A stretch of DNA of 10,667 bases from Clostridiales bacterium. GTDB lineage: Bacteria; Bacillota; Clostridia; Oscillospirales; Ruminococcaceae. The notes beneath the pieces were generated by a model, which made no database searches, was not told the DNA's origin, and saw only the letters and a program-made list of their open reading frames with translations. The stretch lies in contig JAAZIT010000018.1 of assembly GCA_012800685.1 (NCBI GenBank), positions 1-10,667 of the forward strand, given 5' to 3'. Below, one piece after another: positions 1 to 7,219 of this stretch; position 1 is the stretch's first letter; each line of letters starts with the position of its first letter. The position numbers and the translations under genes are program-made.

Positions 1-2034
1 ATAAAGCTCATTTAACCTAAGCCCCTCAGGAATAATAGTATACATTGAAAATTTTTCTAATGTATTTCCATCACCTAAAGTGAAATTTGTAAACATAGAA
101 CCTGTAAAGTTATAGTTTTCTTTACTCTCCGCTAATGCTACTATATTATTTCTAATATGATACTGATTTGGAATCTCTAAAATATGAATGTCGGCAGCCT
201 CACGGTCAAATGAATTTCCATAAGTAATAATATCACGGTAATATTCACGGTCATTATCATAAGTATTATAACCATAATCATTATTAACCCATGTGTATTC
301 ATTACCCCTACTGCTATATAGCTTGGTATACATTAAGTTTGTATGTTTTCCGCTATCTGTACGAATATCTGGATTTTTAACATGGAATACATACTTAACT
401 TTAATTCCATTATTGACATTAGAAAAAGTTCCAATATTAAAGCATTCATCTACTCTACGTATAATTATCTTTACACCAACTGTATCCTCAGGGACATTAA
501 TAGTTTGTGTTTCACTGGTTATTTTAACTGTAGTAAATGGTGTTTCTTCAAATTTTTCTGCACCAGCCCTGCGTATATATATTTCTACATCATATTTATC
601 AGCAGCAACAGGTATTTTATTTAAGTTTAGAATGTTTAAATTTGACGGAATTTCTACCTTCGTAAAGTGATATTCAGTATCTTTAAGCTGGTATAATGAA
701 CCGTCCTTGAGAACAACATCCATAAAATCGTCAACAAACTCAATGTCATAATAATCTGCATATTTTTCACTATAGTTTAAGGTATATTTAAAATTTGAGG
801 TGTATTCTTGTTTACCATTAAACAAATGAATATGACTAATCGCACCATATTTATAACAATTCCTGTCACCTGTACAATGGTTCTCAACATATTTGTTTTT
901 TACACCAAAGGTTTGTTTTATATCATCATATATATCTCCAGGTAAATCCATAAAACCATAATTAGCTAAGTCAATAGTTAATGCGTTCTTAGCTAATTCC
1001 ATTTCTTGGGTTTCATCAAAATATGTACCCATAATATTTACATAGCTTGTTACCCTCCTGCCACCATATTTATCATTTGGATATGCTACTTTTATACCCT
1101 CAATATATGGATTTAAAGTGCTGTAATTTATGTCCTTTACTAATGACCAGCATTCATATTTTATACCGCCAATAGTTTGAATGTTTTCGGTTTTTACTAC
1201 GCCTCCGCCTTGTACTATTGTACCCTCCGGAAACCATAAATCAAATCTTTCTGCACCATTAACATCACGGGCTTTATTTCTATCTATTCCTCTTACAGTA
1301 TATTCAGCCCATGTATATTGATCCTTTGTTGTACCATCAGGAAGTGCATCAGTCAACCCATCAGCATTATATAGCTGCGAAGCCGATTTAGATACTGTAT
1401 ATTCATCCCTTGTGCGAGCTTGTGTATACTTAATCTCATCACTTGTAGTCGTTTCAGCATGTGCGGTACGCAATGTTGCACTAAGATTTTGAGAATAATT
1501 ATGAATTGTATCTCTTGAATGTAAATTCCAAATAATTTCAAAGCTTCCTTCAAATGACGAGTGTACGTCGATTTTAAAGTTATTAACAAAAGTATAGGTG
1601 TCTTTTTTACTATTATAAGTATAGTTCCAGTCATAATATTTTGTTCCCATAGCAGCAAGGTCGGCAGCAATTGCAACAGGTGTTCCACTATTTCCTGAAC
1701 GAACAGCATTTTTTAATCCAGGAACTGTTATAACTAATTGACCTGGGGCATATGTGTTTTCTACATCATTGTTCTTATATGCAACCTTTAATCGAACTAA
1801 TTTGTATTCAGTTGTTTCTGACTTATACTCATAAAGATTTGGGGTTTGTCCAGTTCCATTCCAGTTTATTTTAACTGAAAATCCTCCATTATTAGAATCA
1901 CCATCAGTAGCCTTAACAGTATTCATTGAAGTAGGTATAGAAAATGAGCCCATTAACATTATAATTGTAAGCATACCAGAAATGATTTTTCTGGAAATTT
2001 TATTAGTTTTTTGTTTCTTAAATATCCCTCTCAC
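1..2034 (-). CDS. Large secreted adhesin-like surface protein, N-terminal part (3' end outside window)
   Basis: The reading frame is open for 678 codons from a GTG at 2034 to the left edge, so the C-terminus is not seen. The start follows AGGAGG by 10 nt and an in-frame TGA lies at 2043-2041, so no longer start is possible. Residues 1-42 form a Sec signal peptide: a basic stretch (KKQKTNKISRK), a hydrophobic core (about 17-33) and a likely cleavage after VKA (40-42). The mature part is rich in Asn, Thr, Tyr and beta-prone segments such as APGQLVITVPGL, with only two cysteines in the visible part, at 387 and 393. That suits an extended extracellular beta-sandwich protein. I recognise no named family. 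A C-terminal wall anchor (LPXTG or similar) would be expected beyond the window but cannot be checked. It is the third gene of an operon with two SipW-type proteins, 17 nt behind the second, which suggests a shared surface structure. Confidence 0.8.
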   Translation of the reverse strand, partial: MRGIFKKQKTNKISRKIISGMLTIIMLMGSFSIPTSMNTVKATDGDSNNGGFSVKINWNGTGQTPNLYEYKSETTEYKLVRLKVAYKNNDVENTYAPGQLVITVPGLKNAVRSGNSGTPVAIAADLAAMGTKYYDWNYTYNSKKDTYTFVNNFKIDVHSSFEGSFEIIWNLHSRDTIHNYSQNLSATLRTAHAETTTSDEIKYTQARTRDEYTVSKSASQLYNADGLTDALPDGTTKDQYTWAEYTVRGIDRNKARDVNGAERFDLWFPEGTIVQGGGVVKTENIQTIGGIKYECWSLVKDINYSTLNPYIEGIKVAYPNDKYGGRRVTSYVNIMGTYFDETQEMELAKNALTIDLANYGFMDLPGDIYDDIKQTFGVKNKYVENHCTGDRNCYKYGAISHIHLFNGKQEYTSNFKYTLNYSEKYADYYDIEFVDDFMDVVLKDGSLYQLKDTEYHFTKVEIPSNLNILNLNKIPVAADKYDVEIYIRRAGAEKFEETPFTTVKITSETQTINVPEDTVGVKIIIRRVDECFNIGTFSNVNNGIKVKYVFHVKNPDIRTDSGKHTNLMYTKLYSSRGNEYTWVNNDYGYNTYDNDREYYRDIITYGNSFDREAADIHILEIPNQYHIRNNIVALAESKENYNFTGSMFTNFTLGDGNTLEKFSMYTIIPEGLRLNELY

Positions 2035-2044
2035 TATTCTTCAC

Positions 2045-2050
2045 CCTCCT
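2045..2050 (-). promoter_or_regulatory. Ribosome binding site AGGAGG of the adhesin-like gene
   Basis: A perfect AGGAGG lies in the 17-nt gap between the second and third operon genes, 10 nt before the GTG at 2034. It decides the GTG start, because the only in-frame upstream codons before the TGA at 2043-2041 are AGA and ATA. Confidence 0.8.
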
Positions 2051-2051
2051 T

Positions 2052-2597
2052 TCAATTCCACAGCCATACGGTTTTGTATTCCTCTTGTTCACATTCACCC
2101 TCATGGTCAGTATGCTGAATTGACTCAGCATATATATTAATATCAAAGTCAATCATATTAGCTTTCGTATATGAATCCGTACCATTTTCTTTAAATTCTT
2201 TGATTTTTATTTCTTCAAATAAATATTCTGTTTCTTCACCAACTTTTAAAACTTCTTTATAGTAATAGTATCCGTCTTTTGTATTGTACTCCCATTTATC
2301 ATTTATTTTTATTTCCTCACAAAATTCTATAGCCTTACTATCTGAAAAATCCGCACGCATTCTTACAAAGCATGGTAGATTCCCTTTATTTTTAACATAA
2401 GGTTTTTTTACGATTACAGTTCCACCAGTAATCTCCTCAGGTGGTTCATATTCTTCAACAACCTCAATAGTGTTTTGTCCTACCTCAAAAGAGTTTACAG
2501 CTTTGTCTTGGGAAATCAAAAGTGCATATGTAATTGCAAATGATAAAATCATTACAAATAAGCAAGATGAAGTGAGCAAAATCACTTTTCTTTTCAC
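2052..2597 (-). CDS. SipW-dependent-type secreted protein, TasA/camelysin-like (181 aa)
   Basis: The 181-residue product has a short basic start, one hydrophobic segment (about 5-28) and then NSFEVGQNTIEV (35-46). This matches the layout of proteins processed by the SipW signal peptidase (TasA, CalY/camelysin and relatives), where an N-[ST]-F-x-V-G motif follows the membrane segment. Further on, KKPYVKNKGNLPCFVRMRAD (64-83) fits the family pattern of a K-x-x-x-V-x-N-x-G strand followed by a V-R-strand. The start is GTG at 2597, placed 9 nt after AAAGGGGG. The gene begins 18 nt after the first operon gene and ends 17 nt before the adhesin-like gene. The central part is acidic and Tyr-rich and diverges from the first protein, so this is a paralogue with its own role rather than a duplicate. 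TasA forms extracellular matrix fibres in Bacillus; a similar role here is inference. It could instead be a minor subunit or an anchor. Confidence 0.75.
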   Translation of the reverse strand: MKRKVILLTSSCLFVMILSFAITYALLISQDKAVNSFEVGQNTIEVVEEYEPPEEITGGTVIVKKPYVKNKGNLPCFVRMRADFSDSKAIEFCEEIKINDKWEYNTKDGYYYYKEVLKVGEETEYLFEEIKIKEFKENGTDSYTKANMIDFDINIYAESIQHTDHEGECEQEEYKTVWLWN

Positions 2598-2615
2598 TGT
2601 CTGTATCCCCCTTTC

Positions 2616-3280
2616 TTATTTTTCTGCCTCAAGTCTATATTTTTCATAGGCATTTTTAATTTTTCCTGCTAAATTACTGCCATCTATATCTAAATAATCC
2701 GCTTGTATTGCAACAGCATTAATAGGCATATCTAAGAACTTACCCTGTTCAATTTCACCCTCAAGTACTTCTACATACTTAACTGTATCAAAAAGGGCAG
2801 GTGTTGTTTTTTGGGGCTCTAACACGCCAGCAGTATAGGCATATACTATGGTTTTATATGAGCTATCCCCAGACACTGTGCTATTCATTAAAGTCCATCC
2901 AGTATTAATTTCAAATGTAAATAAATCCCGATATTCACTTGTGGAAATACTTTCGTTACTATCAAATACCCTAACCTTTTCTCTTGGAACTTGTACCTCA
3001 AGATAAACATAAGCGTCATTTTTACCCAAATTAGTAACCTTTGGTCCTTTTTAACTGTTCTTCCTGGATAAACTATCCTTTCATCAGAAGTAACGTTATG
3101 CCACTCTTTTTCCGTTAAATCTATTTCTACTCTACCCACAGTAAAACTATTTGCACGTCTCTCCGTATTTATTACAAGGTTCGCAATAGTTATTCCTATA
3201 GTAGCAAATATTGCTAAAGCAAGGGATATGGAAACCCAAACAGAAACGTCCTTTAATTTATTTTTCGTTTTATCTTTCAT
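2616..3280 (-). pseudogene. SipW-dependent (TasA/camelysin-like) secreted protein gene, split by a one-base frameshift
   Basis: Two overlapping minus-strand frames make one family member. The first (from ATG 3280) gives a basic start, a membrane segment (about 13-36), NSFTVGRVEIDLTE (44-57) and YPGRTVKKD (71-79), a textbook SipW-type N-terminus. It then drifts into unrelated sequence and stops at 2888. The second frame resumes with PKVTNLGKNDAYVYLEV, the expected next strand, and runs to TAA at 2616. The switch falls at about 3040-3049, where AAAAAGGACCAAAGG would read KKDPKVTNLG if one C were added. The repaired gene would have 221 codons plus a stop, a normal length. This may be a true lesion, a sequencing error or a -1 recoding site. 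A TTG at 3029 is a poor start with no membrane segment behind it. The gene heads the operon; a weak promoter candidate (TATAAA at 3316-3311, poor -35) lies about 30 nt upstream of the start, and the binding site is a purine-rich AAGGAAGG. Confidence 0.8.
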
Positions 3281-3391
3281 TACAGCTCTATCCTTCCTTC
3301 TAATCCTTTGTTTATATTGTTAGGTGTTAAATACTGAATATTAAATATCGGCTATTTATTACTAACTGCTAGGTATCTACTATTTATAGGC

Positions 3392-3495
3392 ACTATCGAC
3401 TGTCGATTAATGAATGACTATTAATAGTTAGTATCGACTAACAGCTAAAGGCTATTAACTTCAATTGCTAAAAATTTACTATTAACTATCAGATA
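3392..3495. repeat. Degenerate 7-bp tandem repeats upstream of the SipW-type operon
   Basis: Successive 7-mers stay in phase: ACTATCG, ACTGTCG, ATTAATG (from 3392), then TCGACTA, ACAGCTA, AAGGCTA (3434-3454), then TTTACTA, TTAACTA, TCAGATA (3475-3495). Similar CTA-rich sequence extends to about 3350. The units are related to the cleaner GCTAGTT array at 6900-6927 and to two units at 4410-4423 (CTAGTTA, GCTAGTT). This looks like a dispersed family of short tandem repeats. No function can be read from it. Confidence 0.5.
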
Positions 3496-3854
3496 GCAAC
3501 AATATTAACAAGGATATATTTTTAATCTTTTACCTTAAAACAGTAGCATTGTCAGAACAAATTAAAAATTTGTTATTATTGTGCGATAAATGGGGGTTAA
3601 CAAAAGAGCTCGAAAACAAAACCTTATCATTATATTACAAATTCTGAATAAAATATGATGATAACAATTCTGATTTATAGTTTTTTTATTTAATATGTAG
3701 GGCTTTTAGATTAACATAATTTGAATTAGTGTTAAAATTTCTTCCCTTAAAACTATTATATATCAAATTTATACATATTTCTATAACATTCAACAATTGT
3801 TGGATAAATAATATATAAACAATTTTCAATTTGTTTAGAGATGATTTGTAATTT

Positions 3855-3932
3855 GGTGAATATTATTAATTAATTATAAATGTGATTGTCACCGAAAGGT
3901 TATTAATAATATTTCGCCATGCTCAAATGGCG
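3855..3932. repeat. Two overlapping inverted repeats that share one arm
   Basis: Arm GGTGAATATTATTAAT (3855-3870) is almost complementary to ATTAATAATATTTCGCC (3902-3918), with one bulge and one G-U type pair on the plus strand. The 31-nt loop contains a small ACC-GAAA-GGT hairpin. The CGCC end of the second arm can instead pair in CGCCAT-GCTCAA-ATGGCG (3915-3932). The two folds exclude each other. The rest of the region is so AT-rich that chance pairing is likely for the A/T parts, less so for the G/C ends. Confidence 0.4.
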
Positions 3933-3973
3933 TCTGAAAAGCAAATGTGTTTTTGATTTTTAACAAATAATCA

Positions 3974-4009
3974 AAACAATATTAAGCATTTATTCGCCTA
4001 ATATTGTTT
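3974..4009. repeat. 11-bp perfect inverted repeat, 14-nt loop
   Basis: AAACAATATTA (3974-3984) and TAATATTGTTT (3999-4009) are perfect reverse complements around a 14-nt loop. No U-run follows on either strand, so it is not an obvious terminator. Confidence 0.45.
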
Positions 4010-4635
4010 AATTTCGTTATATTTTGCTGTTCAATACACCATTGTCAAAGTATAAGTTTTTCACAGTAATTTTGATTTAATGGAAAAGTGATTAAAAATA
4101 TAAATATGTATACAAGATTAATTAAATACTTAGGTTTTACGTATTATTTATTTTTATATTACTGATTTTAAAATAACAATTTAGATAAGGCTCAAATTTT
4201 ACGCATTTGTTAATTGGTTAAATTAATGTTATTTGTTTTGACTTGAATTCATAATTATCAATTCGAGTGTTAATGGAGCACATTAAGAACGGCTTGATAG
4301 TTTATAGATTTAGTGGACATCATTTGATATAATAATACAACTAAAGATTTTAGCTTTAACAATTTTTAAGGAGGAAATACAGCTAGACCTTTAAGAATAC
4401 GCTGTTATCCTAGTTAGCTAGTTATTTAAAAAATAACCCCCCGACGAAATTAAATTATTTTTGATATTAAAAGTAATGCCGTTTGGCTTAAATGAAAATT
4501 AATTGTTAAATATTATACTTTAATCTCTTTTATCCTATTTTCATGATGAAAAGCTTGGATTTTACTAAATTCATCATATAAAAGAGCAGATAACAACAGT
4601 TGTCTCACGATTTGCTTTTTATGTCTTTAAAGGCT

Positions 4636-4683
4636 AAAAAAATAAACCCTTTAACTGCCTTTTCGGCAACTTAAGGGTTTATT
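4636..4683 (-). terminator. Rho-independent terminator of the 699-residue hydrolase gene
   Basis: Read on the minus strand, AATAAACCCTTAAGTTGCC, a GAAA loop, then AGGCAGTTAAAGGGTTTATT form a long, nearly perfect stem with one bulge, followed by a run of T. It starts about 10 nt after the stop codon at 4694. There is no matching U-run on the plus strand. Confidence 0.9.
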
Positions 4684-4693
4684 AAAATTAATA

Positions 4694-6793
4694 TTATTTA
4701 TTATAGTGCGCCCACATTTCATTGTGAATATCTTCCGCTGCTCTTGCAACCTGTTTAGGTTTATAAGATGAAGTCCCATTAGTGAAGCATACTAGTATAT
4801 ATGGGTGTTCAGCCATAATAAGGGCTGTATCGTTTGAATTGTTTTCTGTCCAGCCTGATTTAGAGTAAACGGTATACTTTCTATTTAAACCTTCCCTAAA
4901 ATATCCAGCAATTGTGGTTGAAAGCTGTGTTTTCATAAAGTCCTTATACTTTCCTGTCCTTAAGTACTTTTCCATTTCAATCCATTCTCTTGTGGAATCA
5001 GATGCCGACACTACCCCCCACCTAGTTAATGAGTTTATACTTGTTCTACAGCCTAGTGATGAGATATATTTATTATATCCTTGATATGGAAATGTTCTTT
5101 GAAGCATATAATACGCCGTATTATCGCTATATTTAGCAATATGCTCAAAAACGCTCTTTATTGTATATTGAGTTCCGATTTTTGATTTCTGAATTACTCC
5201 AGCTCCACCATGCTTATCTTCTTTTTTATATGTAATCTTTGTATCTAGATTTGGACTTCCGTCCTCCATTTCCTTTAATGCATAAAGCATATAAGGAAGC
5301 TTAACTGTACTAGCTGTTCCAAAATATGTGTTTGCGTTATATGCAACAACTGCTCCACTTTCTAAATCATACATTAAGAATCCTGCGTTTGTTCCATTAA
5401 GCTTTAAGGCATTTAACAAGGCATCTTTCTTTGATTTTGAAATTGAATAGCCCTGTGCGTTAACAGTTGTAACGTTCTTGGAATTTGTATAGCTTTTCAT
5501 TATTTCATTAAAGTTAATATTATTAAACACTCTCTTTTTTATCCACTGAGAATATTCGCCAGTTACTACACCGCCATCTTTCTTTAAAACTGCTCTAACT
5601 CTTATATTATAGCTCTTATCTTTTGGAAAAGAAGACGTTGTATAGCTAGTTGTACCTCCAGAGGTTATTTCTTTTAAAAGAGTTCCATTTCCAGTTGTAC
5701 TTGATGAATAATAAATTTCATATCCAGTTGCATCAGCTACAGCACCCCATGAGATTGTAATATTATTGCTACTAGAGGTTGCTTTTAATGAGGTAACTGC
5801 ATTAAGGCTTTTTAAAGTTTTAATTGAAAAATTGCTACCATTTGAATAGTAATATCTATCGCCTATTTTTGTTACACTTTGAACCCTTAAATTTATTATA
5901 CTATTAGAAGGTAATCCACTAATATTATAACTAAGTCCTGTTGTATTCCCGATAGCTTTATAGGTATTGGTTTTTCCATCATGAATTGACACAACATAAA
6001 GATTAGTGTTTTTAGAAGCACTCCAGTTTAGTGAAAGCGAGGTATTAGTCAAGCTAGAGGCTTTTATATTCGACACTTTATTTGGGTTCGTGACAAAGCT
6101 CGCCGAAATGCTACTACTATAAATTTTAGTTCCATTATAATTTTTAAAAGCTGATACACGATATTGGTATGTAGTTGCACCAGAAAGTCCTGTATCGGCA
6201 TAGGTTGTTCCGCCAGCTTCACCACAGGTTATCCAGTTATTATTATTAAGCCTTTCAATACGATATCCGTCCGCCGAGTTGGATTTTGTCCAGCTTAAAT
6301 GCATACTGCTTGAGGTTGAACCTGTTGTTACAAGCTTTTTAGGAGGAGAAACAGTTGCTGGCTTATTTATTGTAAAGCTAGCTGATTTCTCACCCAAATA
6401 CTCACCAATACCAGTTATTTTAACATTAGCAGTACCTGCATTAATATTATTGGAGTAGCTTATGGTATAATCCACATCTTTTGCTAAGGTTTTTCCATCA
6501 TAGGCAACTGTAACACCAACTTTAATTTCTGCTCCGGTAAAATCCACGCTTGTTTTATCAAGAGTTATTGTGGAATTCGCTATGTCAACTAGTTTGTTGT
6601 CTGAACTATCTTCATCTGTGGATGTTGAATCCGTACGATGAATTATTTTGACATTTGTTGGGTAATGCTTATTATTTTTATCTATATTTAATAATATTTC
6701 GTCAGCATTAGCAACCATAGGGTTGAGTAACGCTGGTAGCATTAAACACACTGCACTAAAAGAAATAAAAAAACCTAATATTTTTTTATTCAT
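4694..6793 (-). CDS. Secreted Ig-like/FN3 protein with C-terminal beta-lactamase-fold serine hydrolase domain (699 aa)
   Basis: Residues 1-30 are a Sec signal peptide (cleavage near VANA, 27-30). An acidic, Ser/Thr-rich linker (about 53-68) leads to an Ig-like domain (about 71-143) with the typical DYTISYSNNINAGTA. Three fibronectin type III domains follow (about 152-236, 237-327, 329-423), each with a Leu/Ile-Ser/Asn-Trp strand such as LSWTKS. The C-terminal domain (about 440-699) has the three active-site motifs of penicillin-recognising serine enzymes: S495-T-V-K498, S556-D-N558 and K645-S-G647. I see no Glu where the omega loop of true class A beta-lactamases carries its deacylating Glu, so a wall peptidase or other serine hydrolase fits better than antibiotic resistance. 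The FN3 array probably spaces the enzyme away from the surface or binds glycan; no anchor motif is visible. The start is supported by AAAGGTGG 7 nt upstream. The gene is a single unit with its own promoter and terminator. Confidence 0.88.
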   Translation of the reverse strand: MNKKILGFFISFSAVCLMLPALLNPMVANADEILLNIDKNNKHYPTNVKIIHRTDSTSTDEDSSDNKLVDIANSTITLDKTSVDFTGAEIKVGVTVAYDGKTLAKDVDYTISYSNNINAGTANVKITGIGEYLGEKSASFTINKPATVSPPKKLVTTGSTSSSMHLSWTKSNSADGYRIERLNNNNWITCGEAGGTTYADTGLSGATTYQYRVSAFKNYNGTKIYSSSISASFVTNPNKVSNIKASSLTNTSLSLNWSASKNTNLYVVSIHDGKTNTYKAIGNTTGLSYNISGLPSNSIINLRVQSVTKIGDRYYYSNGSNFSIKTLKSLNAVTSLKATSSSNNITISWGAVADATGYEIYYSSSTTGNGTLLKEITSGGTTSYTTSSFPKDKSYNIRVRAVLKKDGGVVTGEYSQWIKKRVFNNINFNEIMKSYTNSKNVTTVNAQGYSISKSKKDALLNALKLNGTNAGFLMYDLESGAVVAYNANTYFGTASTVKLPYMLYALKEMEDGSPNLDTKITYKKEDKHGGAGVIQKSKIGTQYTIKSVFEHIAKYSDNTAYYMLQRTFPYQGYNKYISSLGCRTSINSLTRWGVVSASDSTREWIEMEKYLRTGKYKDFMKTQLSTTIAGYFREGLNRKYTVYSKSGWTENNSNDTALIMAEHPYILVCFTNGTSSYKPKQVARAAEDIHNEMWAHYNK

Positions 6794-6819
6794 TTAATAA
6801 CCACCTTTCCTTCTTATTA

Positions 6820-6848
6820 ATTATACCATTATTTAACTTTTTATGCAA
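6820..6848 (-). promoter_or_regulatory. Promoter of the 699-residue hydrolase gene
   Basis: On the minus strand, TTGCAT (6848-6843), a 17-nt spacer and TATAAT (6825-6820) lie 27 nt upstream of the ATG at 6793. The -10 is perfect and the -35 moderate, in keeping with a housekeeping sigma promoter. Confidence 0.65.
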
Positions 6849-6899
6849 TGGTTTGGCTTTTATAAATTTATGTTCACTTGCATAAAAAACAGAAAACCT

Positions 6900-7020
6900 G
6901 CTAGTTGCTAGTTGCTAGTTGCTAGTTATTTGTATTTGTTGTTTGTTGACAATCGTTAGAATTTAATTGTTTCTAGTAAATAGCTAATAGTTAGCAATTA
7001 GTTATTAGTTATTAGTAGTT
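6900..7020. repeat. 7-bp tandem repeats, four perfect GCTAGTT copies plus degenerate units
   Basis: GCTAGTT occurs four times in a row at 6900-6927. After a T/G-rich stretch the period resumes as TAGCTAA, TAGTTAG, CAATTAG, TTATTAG, TTATTAG (6981-7015). The array sits between two divergent promoters and is related to the degenerate units at 3392-3495 and 4410-4423. The unit is far too short for a CRISPR, and length variation by slippage is plausible. Confidence 0.7.
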
Positions 7021-7116
7021 ATTTCTAATAATCCATTAGTCATTTTTAAAAGTCGAAGGTTGTTAGTCATCTCAAAAAAGCTTGTAATATATTATTACGA
7101 AGCAATATAAGTTTTA

Positions 7117-7133
7117 CTTATATCAGATATAAG
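7117..7133. promoter_or_regulatory. Perfect 17-bp palindrome upstream of the CofE-like gene's promoter, candidate operator
   Basis: CTTATATCAGATATAAG is an 8-bp perfect dyad around a single central A. It ends 10 nt before the -35 box at 7144, a typical position for an activator or repressor site. A weaker dyad, GTAATATATTATTAC, lies at 7084-7098. The binding protein is unknown. Confidence 0.4.
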
Positions 7134-7143
7134 ATTAATGCCT

Positions 7144-7172
7144 TTTACTTATGTATTAAACTATAGTATAAT
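7144..7172 (+). promoter_or_regulatory. Promoter of the CofE-like gene
   Basis: TTTACT (7144-7149), a 17-nt spacer and TATAAT (7167-7172). Transcription would begin near 7179, which leaves about 40 nt before the ATG at 7220 and argues against use of the ATG at 7184. Confidence 0.65.
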
Positions 7173-7219
7173 AATAGTATCCGATGATATTTAGGACTTT
7201 TTTGAAAGGATGTATACAA

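Larger units (their letters stand above)
3496..4635. other. Gene-free AT-rich stretch of about 1.1 kb
   Basis: No open frame here has both a start with a binding site and recognisable protein content on either strand. I see no tRNA, rRNA or known riboswitch core. Contents: a small hairpin AACAAATTAAAAATTTGTT (3556-3574), a cluster of three inverted repeats (3855-4009), a plus-strand TATAAT (4329-4334) followed by an orphan Shine-Dalgarno AAGGAGGAAA (4368-4377) with no start codon after it, and a palindrome GTTATTTAAAAAATAAC (4421-4437). It lies between the terminator of the 699-residue hydrolase gene and the promoter region of the surface operon. Confidence 0.55.

Noticed and set aside
293..670. 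Plus-strand open frames at 293-670 and 343-624
   Set aside because: They lie opposite the adhesin-like gene, whose frame is open for 678 codons with a signal peptide and AGGAGG. The plus-strand frames lack binding sites and recognisable content.
1353..1709. Minus-strand 118-codon frame inside the adhesin-like gene
   Set aside because: A different frame on the same strand as a well-supported gene, with no binding site and no family pattern.
2616..3029. Separate gene of 137 codons starting at TTG 3029
   Set aside because: It would begin in the middle of a conserved block and lack the membrane segment; it is the second half of the frameshifted SipW-type gene.
3281..4000. Cyclic-di-GMP riboswitch upstream of the surface operon
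   Set aside because: Such switches often precede adhesin genes in Clostridia, but I found neither the class I GACGCAAAG core nor a class II-like core on the minus strand here.
6900..7020. Possible CRISPR array
   Set aside because: The unit is 7 bp with no spacers, which is a short tandem repeat and not a CRISPR.
7184..7219. Twelve-residue N-terminal extension of the CofE-like protein from ATG 7184
   Set aside because: No binding site before it, it lies almost at the predicted transcript start, and the conserved N-terminus begins at 7220 behind a good AAAGGA.
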